64,000 nt of DNA from Oegoconia quadripuncta (GCA_949316235.1 OX438745.1:7755001-7819000); one strand, 5' to 3'. Positions 33,358 through 44,960 are shown, counted from the first letter of the stretch. Translations and numbers: made by a program. Notes: generated from the sequence alone by a model not told the origin.

Positions 33358-34001
33358 TAAATGTTATGTTAATTTTAATTTAATAACGCCAAACACATTT
33401 AAAATTCCATTTGTCCCATGACCAACCCTCAGGTTCCAGAGGAATACCAGTGTTTTGCCCGCCTCAGGAAAATCCACACACTGAGCTATAGCCTTTTTAT
33501 ATACTGCCGCACACACGTAATATTTGATGTTTCTGTACTTGTGTTTTATTGTTTTAGTTGTATCTTTCATACGTAAAAATTTATTATGTGTGTATACGTA
33601 GATGCAAAGAAATGATTATCTATCTATTCCTCTCAATCCCTACGTATTCATCTTGGGCATCGTAAAAAAGCACTTCAGACGTAATTTCCTATTCGATTTT
33701 CAATACCGTGAAAAGTCCGTTCAAGATGTATTATGAAAAAGCATGTAGATGTATTCCAGTGAGGAACATAAAACACGCATTAGGGGCGATGTAAAAAGGG
33801 AGGTATGAGATCGTACTGATATAAATTTTCATATATCATAATAGATTACAGCAATAAAAGATTGGTTGAGGTCGGTTTATATGGCGCAGGTGGCAGGTAA
33901 CTGTTTATAATAATATTAATAAAAATGACTAAATGAAGTGAATTGAAAAAGGTTATAAATTGAAAAATGATTGTCTTTATTTCAGATACAATTACATATA
34001 A
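33358..34001. other. No gene seen
   Basis: A 68-residue minus frame (33364-33570) has no recognised content. Confidence 0.45.
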
Positions 34002-34005
34002 TTAA

Positions 34006-34355
34006 GAGGGTTTATCTTACACGTCATTCCATATAAACTCGTACGTCTAAATTTGAATAAACCGATTCTAATGAAACTTTATACGTATAAGCACGATACA
34101 TAGATCTAAAAAGTAATAGTAAACATTTTCAAAATATCGAATTTAAAAGAATACGCTGCATTTTTATCTGTTACTATGGAAAACTTAAAATCGCTCTAAT
34201 TTAGTTTCAATTCTCTTTTTCGGATATATTCTCTACTAACTTTTTAGATCAATGTACGTGGTTTATGAATATAAAGTGTTATTAGAATAGGTTCGTTCAT
34301 TTCTAAAACTTTGGACTTGAAAATGTGTATGTAATACCGTGCGGGATAATCCCTC
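34006..34355. mobile_element. TTAA-flanked foldback element (copy 1, complete)
   Basis: 350 bp between TTAA at 34002-34005 and 34356-34359. Termini gagggtttatc and gataatccctc are inverted, and long imperfect arms follow (aaaccgattctaatgaaact near the left, attagaataggttcgttcat near the right). No transposase. A TTAA duplication suggests a piggyBac-type mover (inference), though the terminal bases are not the usual CCC type. Other copies: 38755, 40938, 54834 and a solo end at 55151. Confidence 0.8.
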
Positions 34356-34797
34356 TTAAGATAATTAACAAGTCCCCGGTTTAGAGGCTAAAGGCCACCG
34401 GTGTTGATCTCAAATTCACCTGTTTTTCGTTCTGGCAACTGTATGTCCTTCGCTGTCGCGTTAGCAACCCTGATACCCATAAACTTATATTAATCGATGT
34501 TGATAACCTCACAAATTTTAGCTCCCGAAGGCAAAACATCACATAGAGTTAAACAAATTTTTTAAACCGAGTTAAATGAATAAAAACTTAACATTTTTGA
34601 CTCGTGACCCGTGGCGAAGTCGAATTCGCTATTCTATGGAGGCTATGAATGTTTATGACAAAATATCAACCTAAAACATTTGCAACAAGATCCAGGTCCT
34701 ATTGCAAAATGCAAAAGAAAAATATTAATGGAACCCTTTCCAACTTTATACATTTTCTGATTTCGTCTTTTCATTTTACATAGACACATACATAATG

Positions 34798-35020
34798 TCA
34801 CGATCTTTATCCCAAATGGGATAATGATTGAAACAACATCCACGGTTCATCTTTATGAAATATACAGAAATGCGCATGTAAAACGGGGTGAGCCTATCGC
34901 CGTTGCAACGTGCAAATGTTCTGGGAGCTCCGGACCAATGCCCATCAATAATCTATGCTGTAATGCTCACGGTCGTTTAGTCGCCTTTTACAACATCCAC
35001 GGGAAGCGAGGGTTGGTCTT
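34798..35020 (-). repeat. Family H, longer form
   Basis: cacgatctttatcccaaatg, gtcgccttttacaacatcca and acgggaagcgagggttgg, in the same order as 28690-28905 with a different middle. Confidence 0.5.
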
Positions 35021-35559
35021 ATACTAGTATGTTGATAACTTTGCCTCATTTCGGTGTTTACTGCAACGTAGACGTACATTGGTTAGTCAGCGCCGATACC
35101 GATGTTATACATAATGTTGATTAGAAAGGACCTTGTTCGTGCATCATCATAATAGACTTCATTATTATTTGTATAAATTGTGGTTGTAATTTTGATCGAT
35201 TTTTAAAAAAATATTATTTGAAATTGCTTTTGTTGACTCACATTCATTAATTTCTTTATGTATATTTCTGACATTGATTTAAAAGTGGACTTTGATTTCA
35301 AACTACCTAGATGTAAACCGTAAAGTAAAGTGTGTCAAGAAGTTTTCTTTCTTTCTTTTTAATGATTTTGACATTTATTTGAAGATTTGACATTAATTTT
35401 GTAATGTTGACAATCTTTAAACATTCCTTGCAAGTTGGGTTATTTAAAATTGTATAATTGATTAATAATAGGTAGTTATAATTAGATATAATTCTTTAAA
35501 TTTTGCATGCTCAAAAGGCAGAATGTAATGGGCCTTATTTTTAATATGAAAACACCCTT

Positions 35560-35718
35560 GTGGCCGTGTGGAACTACGGCAGAGTAAAATAGCGTAATAT
35601 TATAGCTGGTAGTTAGACTGTCGAGGACAAAGATTCCATAAATTAGACTCGTAGTCAAATTCTAATTTTTCTTTTTTTTGCCAGAATATTACCTATATTC
35701 GTAGTTCCACACGGCCAC
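35560..35718. mobile_element. Foldback element with 19-bp perfect termini
   Basis: gtggccgtgtggaactacg at 35560-35578 is exactly inverted at 35700-35718. 159 bp, no coding content, no clear target duplication. Confidence 0.75.
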
Positions 35719-35732
35719 TGACTGAGGGCAGA

Positions 35733-35898
35733 GTGCGAGTTTTGTTTCGACTTAATTTTACTACCGCGTTCACGTTTATTGGTATGAAGAAATGTGCAGC
35801 GCCTCTAGCGGATAGTTTCCAAAACGATTTTTTTCATAGATACTTTTTGCGTAAACGCGAACGCGATGGTAAAGTTAAAAACGAGACAAAACTCGCAC
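35733..35898. mobile_element. Second, different foldback element
   Basis: Arms of about 40 bp: gtgcgagttttgt ... actaccgcgttc on the left, gaacgcgatggtaaag ... acaaaactcgcac on the right. It begins only 14 bp after the previous foldback. The 73-residue frame over it is a by-product. Confidence 0.7.
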
Positions 35899-36329
35899 TT
35901 CGCACACTGGACACTGGATGGATTGTGGATACTACGTGTCCAGTTGGTGACTAACTCAAGAAGATTTTAACGGATTATAATGGCACCGACAGAGATAGAA
36001 TCGTTTACAATCACGAGCCCAGAAGCGACAAACTTAAGCGTTATTATTTTATAGAGTATCAAGACGGTTTTATCGCTCACAGCTGTCTCTTGAAATTCTT
36101 TGTTTTTATTTATTAAGGTCAGCTAACAGTAAACACAATTACTACAAACAGAAAAAAGAAATTTTACACTTTAGTTGTCATCATAATTGTTTTTAAAATA
36201 ATAGGCCGACACCGTATGTTCTAATTTGGTTGACATAGGTCACAGGGTAAATTAATAAAAATAGGAACAGAGGCTCAAGAAACGTGTTAGTGGTTAAGGC
36301 TATCATTATCTTGAAGCTAATTAATAAAA

Positions 36330-36480
36330 TCATAATAATAATATTTATTTTATTTTTATACCTATAAGTATACACACATACGTAATTACAAACGTAGGAC
36401 AGAAATTACAACATACGAAATGCTTATCTTAGCTTATGTCTGGTAGAGATTTCTTCCAGCAAACCCTGGGATAGTTAATA
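36330..36480 (-). mobile_element. LINE 3' tail
   Basis: Same tail type as 27766-27910, with tagagatttcttccagcaaa near its upstream edge and (ata)n at the other. Confidence 0.45.
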
Positions 36481-36537
36481 TTATAATAATAAGAGATAGG
36501 AAAATAATAAAATTTAATTCAACTAACAGTAGTAGTG

Positions 36538-36634
36538 TCTGACATTCTGCGTTTCTGTCATTTTGCGTATCTGGCATTCTGCAAATTCTGGCATTTTGCG
36601 TATCTGACATTTGGTGTATCTGACATTATGCGTG
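36538..36634 (+). repeat. 16-bp tandem repeat, six units
   Basis: Units tctgacattctgcgtt, tctgtcattttgcgta, tctggcattctgcaaat, tctggcattttgcgta, tctgacatttggtgta, tctgacattatgcgtg; five are 16 bp and one is 17. Rotated, the unit reads attttgcgtatctgac, close to the unit at 40020 and the reversed units at 58758 and 61268. Confidence 0.85.
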
Positions 36635-36699
36635 AAAATCATGCAATCATCATCATCATACCAGCCACGGAACGTCCACTCAAAGTCCAAAATGCTTTA

Positions 36700-37000
36700 A
36701 TTTGTAGGTACACCAGATTATACACACTTAAGGCAATTTTACTCTAAGACGAACAAGCAGGAAACTCGAAGGGTCGCTCTTTTTCAAAACAGGTTTTTAT
36801 ATTACAAAATGGCATAATAATAGTTTATTATTAATTATGAAATAGTCTGGCATGCGAACGAGCTAGTTACGTCCATGGTTGATTATCATCCAAACAGTCA
36901 GATATTTTTTAATTTTCATAAGTTTCTGTTTTATAGAATCTTCAAATTTATTGAAAGGAAGATTTTGAACCTTATTGGAAAAACATGCCGAACATAGGTG
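36700..37000 (-). pseudogene. CR1-like LINE 3' end, uninterrupted copy
   Basis: Same element as 678-1200 without the insertion: 3'UTR at 36700-36870 (gaacaagcaggaaactcgaa, caaaacaggtttttatatta), then, reading upstream on the minus strand, FNKFEDSIKQKLM before a frame change. Decayed. Confidence 0.6.
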
Positions 37001-37412
37001 TATCACGCGTGTAGCTGTATGTGTCATCCAGCTCATGTCTCTACTTATGTAAGTATACTAAATACGTAATCTACTTTATTAAAGGAAGATAGAGGTACGT
37101 CGTACATTGCAGTAGGAACAAAAACAATGAACTCAAATATTTTTCATTTTATTTGGGAAATCTAATTTACCTCGAAATTACATACTTGGGTCTGTTAAAA
37201 TTATTTGAAATGTTAATTTATATATAAGTTTATGTCCTTATGTTAGTTTGTGTCGTTTATTGGGTCAATTTAAACATTTTTCTATTTCTATTTTTAAATC
37301 CACCGCTTATTCTAATATGGTTGGTTTAAACTTAATTAATTTATATGGTTTTTTCTGACAAAGATAAATTTTGATGTAGTGGTTAGAAACCTAAAATAAA
37401 TTAAAAAAAATA

Positions 37413-37636
37413 CAATAAATAAATACACCAATCATCTAATCCCAAATTAAGCAAAGCTTGTATTATGCATAGGTACTAGATAACGGATAAAAATACATAA
37501 ATATTGATCAAAATATACATGATTCGGGAATAAATGTTCGTATTCATCACACAAATATTTACCTTTCGCGGGATTGGAATCCACAACCGTTGGTTTCGCT
37601 GGCAGGGTCACTATCCATTACAGCAATCGCTCGTCG
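37413..37636 (-). mobile_element. SINE-2, near full length
   Basis: Head gctcgtcg end at 37636, B box damaged (gcgggattggaatccac), body as in 4381-4610. Confidence 0.75.
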
Positions 37637-37735
37637 AATAGCAAAAGGTTGCGGGTTGGAAACCCGATAGAGGCATATGTTTGTATGATGAATACGGGCA
37701 CGTGTACCCGTTTTATAGATGCTTTCATTTATAAT
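37637..37735 (+). mobile_element. SINE-1 fragment joined head-to-head to SINE-2
   Basis: gcaaaaggttgcgggttgga, gaggcatatgtttgta and ttttatagatgctttcattt are SINE-1 in plus sense, starting exactly where the reversed SINE-2 head ends. Confidence 0.65.
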
Positions 37736-37935
37736 CTAACTAATATGATAAATGCGAAAGTTGGGATGTTTGTTTGTTTGTTTATTGCTCATTCACGGCG
37801 AAATGGATGAACGGATTTCGATGAAATTTGAAATACCCCGATTTGACATAGGATATTTTTTATCCCAATAACGTGAGTAGTTCCCGCGGGATAAACAAAT
37901 TTCCGCGATAAAGTTACGCCGGTAAGCTAGTATGT
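37736..37935 (-). mobile_element. RTE-type LINE tail
   Basis: Reverse of the tail: aatgcgaaagttgggatgtt, (tttg)n, ggatgaacggatttcgatg, ggatattttttatccc and cccgcgggataaa. Third repeat in a row in this 520-bp block. Confidence 0.65.
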
Positions 37936-38515
37936 ATATGTATATTTACAAGGAAAAAAGTATTCATGTAGTATTTCAACCAAGATATTTATTTATTTAC
38001 TTTAGAAGTTTTAGTTTCTCCAAAAATCATCGATTGATTTACAAGAAATTAAGAACCATGTAAACCCAACCATAGAACGTTCAATTCCTATCGTAAGAAT
38101 ATCCATAAATCTATTCGTGTTTAGTTTGGCCAACATAAATTATACGATGCGTACAATCCGACAAACACACTTTGCCATTGACGTAGTTCCTCATTCCATC
38201 GTATAGTGGCGATATTTGTGTAACAGCAATATTGTTTATAAAGTCGGCGAATTCTGGTGTTTCTGAATGAATGCCGCTGACAACTTATTTACGATTGGCC
38301 TTTGTTGTTTTTTTTTTTAGATAGCGGTATAAGCGGTTTTCTGTAGGTATATTTGCTTTCTTCGATAATTTTCTCATATTCGCAAAAGTACAAATATAGC
38401 AGCAGAGTCGTTTCGAGTTATTATGTCAGGCAAAAGTTAAGCTATGTTAAATATATATTTGTATATATTTCTACTTTTTGGCACAGATTATTTATGATAT
38501 GACTGTTAGTTACCT
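37936..38515. other. No gene seen
   Basis: AT-rich, no repeated or coding signal. Confidence 0.5.
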
Positions 38516-38700
38516 GACAACCTGTTTGGTGTAGTGTTAGTAACTCTGACCACTATACCAAAAGGTTGCGGGTTCGAATCCCGCTAGGGGAATATATTTT
38601 TGTGATGAATACACGAGTTAAGGATGTTTTCATTTATAATAAGTATTTATTAAAAAAAAAATGTATTTATGTAGTACCCATATCAACCATCAGCTATATT
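38516..38700 (+). mobile_element. SINE-1, 3'-truncated
   Basis: Head gacaacctgtttggtgtagt and B box ggttcgaatcccgctagggg intact; stops after the catcaaccatc-like segment, so the usual tail is missing. Confidence 0.8.
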
Positions 38701-38754
38701 TTTGACCTTGATTTACCCAATGCGGGCGCCACTGGACGGAATAAACCCTCTTAA

Positions 38755-38935
38755 GATGGTTTATCTCATACAGCATTTCATACAAACTTTCTAGTCCAAA
38801 TTTTTCGAAATGGGTAAATCGATTCTAATGAAACTTATATGTATAAGCAGGATACAACGATCTAAAAACTTAGTAGAACACATTTTCAAAATATCGAATA
38901 TAAAAGAATATATTATAACCGTCTTAATAAATAAC
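38755..38935 (+). mobile_element. TTAA foldback, left half (copy 2)
   Basis: Starts after TTAA at 38751-38754 and carries caaatttttcgaaatgggta and cgattctaatgaaactta. It is cut off before the right arm. The 10-12 bases before the TTAA (gaataaaccctc) look like the right terminus of another copy sharing the same TTAA. Confidence 0.65.
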
Positions 38936-39079
38936 TGTCTTCTTCGCGGTGCAGTCGCATTCGCGTTTGATGCGGTCAGCTTTTGGATGGGTGGCTACTA
39001 TTGGTATTTTTAACCCCTGTGGAAAAACGACCGGACTTACGTGTTCCACGACATTGTTTGTGTGTATGTTTTCCATTTG

Positions 39080-39205
39080 AGTGCGGTTTTATTATATTCC
39101 AGGTTAAAGGGAAAGGATCTTAGTCACGTTTGATGAAAATCGTTTTAGTCGTCAAGAAGATATTTAATTGTTGCCTTATATACTTGGATGATTTAGCGGT
39201 TTCCT
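39080..39205 (+). repeat. Family U fragment
   Basis: gtttgatgaaaatcgtttta, gaagatatttaattgttgcc and acttggatgattt correspond to the central part of 26070-26340. Confidence 0.45.
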
Positions 39206-39359
39206 AAATTCTAAATTTATTTTATCATACGAGAGTTTCTCTGCTTGGAAGGGCACTTTAAATAGTCTGTTCGCTGGCCAAAAGGGGCAGCTGAAACCGT
39301 CTGTCAGGTGGCCACTAGTCTGAAGTAATGCCAACTCAATTCAAAAGTTATTATTTAAT

Positions 39360-39510
39360 ACTTCCTGTAAACCATTCTATTACCTTCTTCATGTAATAAT
39401 CGTTTTCCATTCTGCACATGTGCCCGAACCATTTCCATTTTAATGATCTTAATCTAATTATGATATCGCTTGTTCTCGTTTCAATTGCTATAATTACTCA
39501 TTTAATATGT
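39360..39510 (-). pseudogene. RTE-like LINE 3' ORF remnant
   Basis: One open minus-strand stretch: ETRTSDIIIRLRSLKWKWFG, HMCRMENDYYMKKVIEWFTG. Matches the RxxKWxWxGHxxRM...W..KV.EW pattern of RTE LINEs. Best preserved of the four RTE remnants here, but only about 45 residues. Confidence 0.65.
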
Positions 39511-40019
39511 AGATTATGGAATTTTACTAACCTATATAGATATAGTCAAGGGTTTTGCGTGTATACATATAATGTTGAGTAGTTTTGGAGTACATTATTA
39601 AGTACATTAATTACTGTTCTGTACTTCATACACTTAGCTGTAGTGGTAAATTGATATAATTATGCTTTGCAAAGTGTTCTGGTAGGTATGTCAAGATCAA
39701 CGAAAAACAAAGTTATATGTTTATTTATTGACATAGGTAGAATCAACAGCATTTTACAAATTCTTATACAGAAAACTGATATCAAACTTATGGTAATTAA
39801 AGTTTCCTATTATGTTACGGACAATGGTTATCGTTATAAGTGAATCGGTAACGTGCTAATTATATTATAATAAAATTGGTACTATTACATAATTTTAAAT
39901 ATAAAAATGTCAATAAAAGCAATTCTCAGTAATATACGAGTCGTTATGTCAATGAGTCTTTCATTGCCTATAAATAATAGAGACATGTTTATGTTAGCTG
40001 ATTTGAATTTTCTGAGTAT

Positions 40020-40150
40020 TGGACATTTTGAGAATTGTACATTCCGGGGAAATGGACTTTCTGGGAAATGGATATTTTGGGAAATTGTCTTTATGGGAAA
40101 TGGGCGTTTTGCACCCATTGGACACTTTGGGAATTGGACATTCTGAACCT
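40020..40150 (+). repeat. 16-bp tandem repeat, about eight units
   Basis: Units such as tggacattttgagaat, tggactttctgggaaa, tggatattttgggaaa and tggacactttgggaat; mostly 16 bp with some of 17. Rotated consensus attttgggaattggac. Frames over it on both strands (39885-40226, 39907-40273) arise from the repeat. As 16 is not a multiple of three, the frame rotates with each unit. Confidence 0.85.
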
Positions 40151-40937
40151 GGACTCCGTGGCGTCCGTGGATGTTGTTTCTGTAGGAACCTTGTAGTGGA
40201 CTGTGCTGGTCACAATAAACGTCCAAGTAGGTATTTCTGTAAGTCCTTTATTTTGCACTTTAAAGTTAGTTAACTCTGTTAATAACGGAGAGCGTATTCA
40301 TTCGCAATAGAGACCCTCATTGTTGTCATATAAAATAACATATATTTTAAATTGAATGTTGCCAGCAACAGTTTCCAGTATCATTAATGCTTGGAACACC
40401 CAAACGCTTATAATAAGATTATTGCTGATATCCAAATCTTTGATATATAACTATTCTAATTGTGCGTGAAGGGCTATTATAAAATATCCGATTACATGTA
40501 TACCGGTGCCACCTCCATTGATGTCATGCTGCCTTTCTCTTCGATCGCCTCCTTCAATTCCATTTATCTCGTCATAATTTCAAATTGATTTTGATTCAAT
40601 TCATGCTGTTCTTTTCTCAGTTGATAAGTTCGTTGATCAGTTCACAGTCAGTGCAGTGTCGTATTATTTTCCCAAGTTTCTGTTTTAATGGATTACTACT
40701 AAACCCTTATGGGTGTGTACTTTTCTAATAACATCGTTCACCTCTCATCCACATAGTACCACTATCTTCATCTTTAATTACTTTACAATAGCGAATATTT
40801 TGTAAAAAATGTGTTTTCATTGTTTCAGGTTTTTTATTTCGATTTTAAACTTATTTGGCTACGAACCCACAATTTCCTCAACTATAATATTTAAGATCAT
40901 CATCGATGACAAATGATTTCTTTGGTATTTGTATTAA

Positions 40938-41480
40938 GAGGGTTTATCCGGCACGGTATTCCATACAAACCTTCAAGTTCAAATTTTTCGAAATGAATAA
41001 ATCGATTCTAATGAAACTTTATAAGCATAAAGCACCTACAGATCTAAAAAGTTAGTAGATAACATTATCGAAATGAGTAGAACAACTAAATTAGAGCGAC
41101 TCTATCTTACATTTTTTACAAGTGGTGAAACGTTTTTATAATATCGAATTTAAGGGAATACACATATATTGCATTTTTTCTGTTACTATGGAAAACTATT
41201 GGAAAGAGTACTTAGATACACGGTCCAAAATGGCCAAAGCAATATATAAATTAGTCAGAGTCGGTATAAATAATAGGGTGTAAATATTCACTGAGTCATC
41301 ACAGAGCGACATAGTCATTAAAATGATTAAGCTCTTTAAATAAAATTGAAAAAAATAAATAATTAAATAAAAACGTTTCAAACTATCTTTTTAGGTCTAT
41401 GTATACTCTATATACCTACTCATGCTTATAAAGTTTCGTTAGAATCGGTCTATTCATTTCTAAAAATTTAGACTTAAAAG
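40938..41480. mobile_element. TTAA foldback with internal insertion (copy 3)
   Basis: Left end gagggtttatccggcacgg after TTAA at 40934-40937. The left arm runs as in copy 1 to ctgttactatggaaaac (near 41193). About 200 bp of extra sequence follows, and then the right arm (cttataaagtttcgttagaa, tcggtctattcatttc). The right terminus is lost where a LINE tail begins. Confidence 0.7.
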
Positions 41481-41489
41481 AAATAACCT

Positions 41490-41575
41490 AATTTGTAGTT
41501 TCTATAAGATATTTAAATGTACCTTCCTTATTAAACAATAAAGCGTATTTGATTTGATTTGAATAACGTGTGAGA
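41490..41575 (+). mobile_element. LINE 3' tail
   Basis: tagtttctataagatattta, aatgtaccttccttatta, aataaagcg and (tttga)n; same family as 7118-7215. It cuts off the right end of the foldback. Confidence 0.55.
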
Positions 41576-42196
41576 TGAACTATACAACAAAGTATATCTA
41601 TTAAACATATAAAAAAGAATAAACTTTGAATTTTAAGGCTTACTCTCAATTGAGGACTGCAAATTCCTAACGCCTGGTTGCTTCAATAAACTGACTATTT
41701 TCAAGTGTAAATTTTACCAATGCGTTTGGGATATCTCTCGATGACAAAGGAGATTTCAAAGTAAAAACAGATTATATCCTCCACATCCGCTTTTCGGCTT
41801 GATTTGAGTGGACAGAAAAGTTGATCGACCGGTTTATTCCTCGTCACCTAGGTAACAAATGCCATAATATTTGGTTAACTCTAATAAAACTATTAAAGCT
41901 ATTTCTTAAGTAGTGTCATAAAAAGCTTTCAAATAATAAACTACCATAACATGACTGCATGTTCTTTTGTATAATAAGCGTTTACAAACGATTACGAAGT
42001 ACTAATAAAACGCAAAAAGACGGGTGATAATATAAGTCTGAAGCTTTTGTCTGTCTGTGTCTAATGTTTTTTGTCTAACCTAATTTCGGACTACAAGTAC
42101 AACTATCATATCATTGTATAGAAAGTCGTGCCTAGCCGTGCTCGGTATTTATTTTCGATTACTGGGGATAACTAAGTCATGGCGCCGTCAGTTTTA

Positions 42197-42342
42197 GGCC
42201 CGTATTAATAAATTGTTTATGATATTGAGATCGCGTCTCACTCTCAAGACCATTTTTTCTGATGCTGTTTTAATATGCAACAGATTCTCAAGCGTCAACT
42301 TGAGGCCACGTCAATCTTGAGAGCGGTTTATTAATACGGGCC
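42197..42342. mobile_element. Foldback MITE, TTA duplication (copy 2)
   Basis: GGCCCGTATTAATAAA termini on both sides, TTA at 42194-42196 and 42343-42345. In reverse orientation to copy 1 (18792). Internal sequence (aagaccattttttctgatgc) agrees with copy 1. Confidence 0.8.
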
Positions 42343-42529
42343 TTAGAGTGACCTCTAGTAACATTTTCATGCCATTTTTTCTGTTCTTCGGTGGGTTGTC
42401 GATGACCTATACCGGCTGTGAAATAGACAGTGGTCTGTCAGGTGGCCATACCTGATAATAAGTTAGATAAAACTTAGTTACCTTAAAATGGCGGGTTTTT
42501 CCCGCAGAATAAAACTGAAAATTTGGTTG

Positions 42530-42788
42530 GACAACCTGTTTGGGATAGTGCTTTGTAACTCTGACTGCTATTCTAAAAGATCGCGCATTCGAATCCCGTT
42601 AGCGGCCTATCATAATATTTGTATGAATACGAACACGTGTACCCAAGTTAGGGATGCTTCCATTTACCTATACAATACAAAAACACTTTAATGCACAACA
42701 GAAAATTTAAGCTGGTATCCGTAACACAAGCCTAAGTTCCTTAGTGCGGTACCAGACGGCGCTCTTTCTGTGTCCATGGATAGTATTT
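42530..42788 (+). mobile_element. SINE-1 with internal deletion
   Basis: Head gacaacctgtttgggatagt, B box changed (cgcgcattcgaatcccgtt), then a shortened middle and the tail cacaagcctaagttcc to gtgtccatggatag. Confidence 0.7.
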
Positions 42789-42826
42789 ACTAGCTGTTGT
42801 TCAGGGAAAAAATTCCTATATGTTAA
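42789..42826 (+). mobile_element. RTE-type LINE tail, first half
   Basis: actagctgttgttcaggg and aaaaattcctatatgttaa; continues at 43085 after the SINE. Confidence 0.55.
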
Positions 42827-43084
42827 TAATAAATAATAAATATTTTTGCACATACACATAGCGTCATCTAGTTCCACACTAAGCAACTAGGCTTGTATTA
42901 TAGATACCAGATGGTTGATAAACTACATAAATACTTTTTTTTGTAAACATATAAATGAAAAACATCCATTACTCGGGAATACATGTCTGTATTCATCATA
43001 CAAACATATGCCCCTAGAGGGATTCGAACCCGCGACCTTTTGGTATAGCAGCAGAATTTCTAACCACTACATCAAACAGGTCGT
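42827..43084 (-). mobile_element. SINE-1 inserted in an RTE-type tail
   Basis: Complete minus-strand SINE-1 (tail at 42827, head acgacctgtttgatgtagtg ending 43084). A taat word occurs at both junctions and may be the target duplication. A second SINE-1 in opposite orientation lies only 38 bp away. Confidence 0.8.
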
Positions 43085-43160
43085 AATCTAGGTCCTAATC
43101 CTAACCAAATTTCATCCAAATCCGTCCAGCCAACATACGCAATACCAAAGGTCATTCCCA
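43085..43160 (+). mobile_element. RTE-type LINE tail, second half
   Basis: tctaggtcctaatccta, accaaatttcatccaaatcc and gtccagcc continue the tail at the point where the first half stops. Confidence 0.55.
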
Positions 43161-43374
43161 TAAGTACTCTACCCACCTACAGCCTCCGAATTAATTAACA
43201 ATTTTAACTGAAAATCCAGACCGACTGAACGTGCCACTGGGAACCACTAGTGGTCACTCAATCAAGGACCGACTTCCTACGTGCGTCTGCACCACGTGCG
43301 CTCATTGAGTTATCATGCATTATGTAAACACATCGAAGTGGAGATGTTATGGACATGAAATTTCGGATCTGGAT

Positions 43375-43470
43375 ACGAATATTGGGAATAATATTATACC
43401 GGTTTCAGATACGATTACGGATATGAAATTATTTCGGATTATCCGTTAGTTTCGGATTGCTTCGGTTACG
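43375..43470 (+). repeat. Degenerate cggat/cggtta-rich stretch
   Basis: Repeated words tttcggat, acgattacggat, tttcggattat and cggttacggtta, with echoes at 43768 (cggttacggataa) and 44177 (atcggttatgatta). No fixed period. Confidence 0.4.
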
Positions 43471-44049
43471 GTTATTACATTTTTAAGGAATTGTAAAACT
43501 AACATACAAATAGGTAAATGATTTGACTTTATTTGTAGGTTACCATTTGGTGCTACAATCGGACATATTATGTAATCATTATTGCTACTCATTTTAAAGT
43601 ATGTCATCTACTTAGAAAAAAAAAACAAAAATAAACAATGCAGGGGACACGAGTGGTTAGTGTGAGGCTCGGCCGGGCAAACACTAAAAACCTAACATGT
43701 TCACTCATTTACACTATTTTAGTCTCCGCCAATATCCAAAATTATTCTAAACTTTAATATCAGACTCGTTTACGGTTACGGATAATTTTTAAAGAAGAGT
43801 AACTTGTTTTTAAAGAAGGAACGTTTCGAGTTTCTTGGTAGTTCTTATTAGTGCAAAATGGTCTTATGAGCAAACAGCTTAAATGCAAAATCTGACTATT
43901 TAAAGCATTTTAATTTTCATATATACGCGCGTACAATACATATATATTATTAACCCCACTAACGTCTACTCGTTTATCAATGAGTACCACATACATACAT
44001 TTATAGATAGGTACCTCCTACTGCAAAGTTGTATTGGGGGAGGACTTGA

Positions 44050-44180
44050 TGACCTGCAAAACTGTAGGCAGTCTAGGCATCACCCTCCCACAATTTTTAT
44101 TTATAATTGTAATACATCTTCTATAATACTGAATGTATGCATTGTGGACAGAAAATAAACGAATTTGAATTTGAGTATCG
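44050..44180 (+). mobile_element. LINE 3' tail
   Basis: Ends with gacagaaaataaacgaattt and gaatttgag, a short-repeat LINE terminus. Confidence 0.45.
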
Positions 44181-44650
44181 GTTATGATTATGGAGCCTCA
44201 TAACATCCCTGCGTTGAAGTAATATTACAAATAGTATTAGAAGCTTAGTAATAAATTTTAAAGATATTAACCATGTATTTCATTCAGCAGTAGCATTGAA
44301 TTCTCATTGCCGCATTGAAACTAAAATTTATTACGACTTCATTAAACAATTAGAAGGTTGGTAATGTTTACTAAACAATTTAGTGCACATTATCAATGTT
44401 GGCGTTAATGTTTATTGAAATTATTACGTGTATGGGTAGTTTTCCTATATTATCTGTTTGTAATGGAAAGCTTCCTTCTTAGTTTGTTTCCTCCTTTGTG
44501 TAAAAAGTTATTATAGTCCAACGAATGAGGTGGCGGAAATACCTATACATTACTTTTGTTTAACCTACATATACATGATTTATTATATACAAAATATACA
44601 TGATTTATTGAGATTAATTTTTAAATTTTTTTGTATAACCATAGAATTAT

Positions 44651-44960
44651 CTAATTTATTACTTTATTAATGTCAGATTCATGAGTACTTAATGTAAATT
44701 TTTTATCAGTTGTCACTTCTACTGTGATGTCATCAGCGAATGAATTACTTTTGTGAATCGTTACATCAGGTAAGTCGTTGATATAAAGCAAGAACAATAG
44801 TGGTCCAAGTATGCTACCCTGTGGGACACCCACGGAAATTTGTTTTAAATCTGTTCGAAATGCAAACGTTACATGTTTCTTGTCTAGACTAAACACATCC
44901 ACACACTGTTGCCTATTTCCTAGGAAGGTTTGTTTGTAAAAATTTGTATCTAATAATAAT
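44651..44960 (-). pseudogene. LINE reverse transcriptase palm fragment
   Basis: About 100 residues on the minus strand. Order: YKQTFLGNRQQCVDVFS, GVPQGSILGPLLFLLYINDL (conserved RT block), then NSFADDITV with the FADD catalytic pair. Stop TAA at 44651. Open from about 44957. It resembles the CR1/Jockey side of non-LTR RTs. No N-terminal endonuclease or C-terminal part nearby; neighbouring 44050-44180 is a LINE tail on the other strand, so it is not the same copy. Confidence 0.85.

Noticed and set aside
39885..40226. 113-residue minus frame and two plus frames over the same place
   Set aside because: Produced by the 16-bp tandem repeat; the period is not a multiple of three.
43240..43330. Possible palindrome around accactagtggt and cactcaat/attgag
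   Set aside because: Pairing is short and scattered, and the shared text with 20769 is too brief to define an element.
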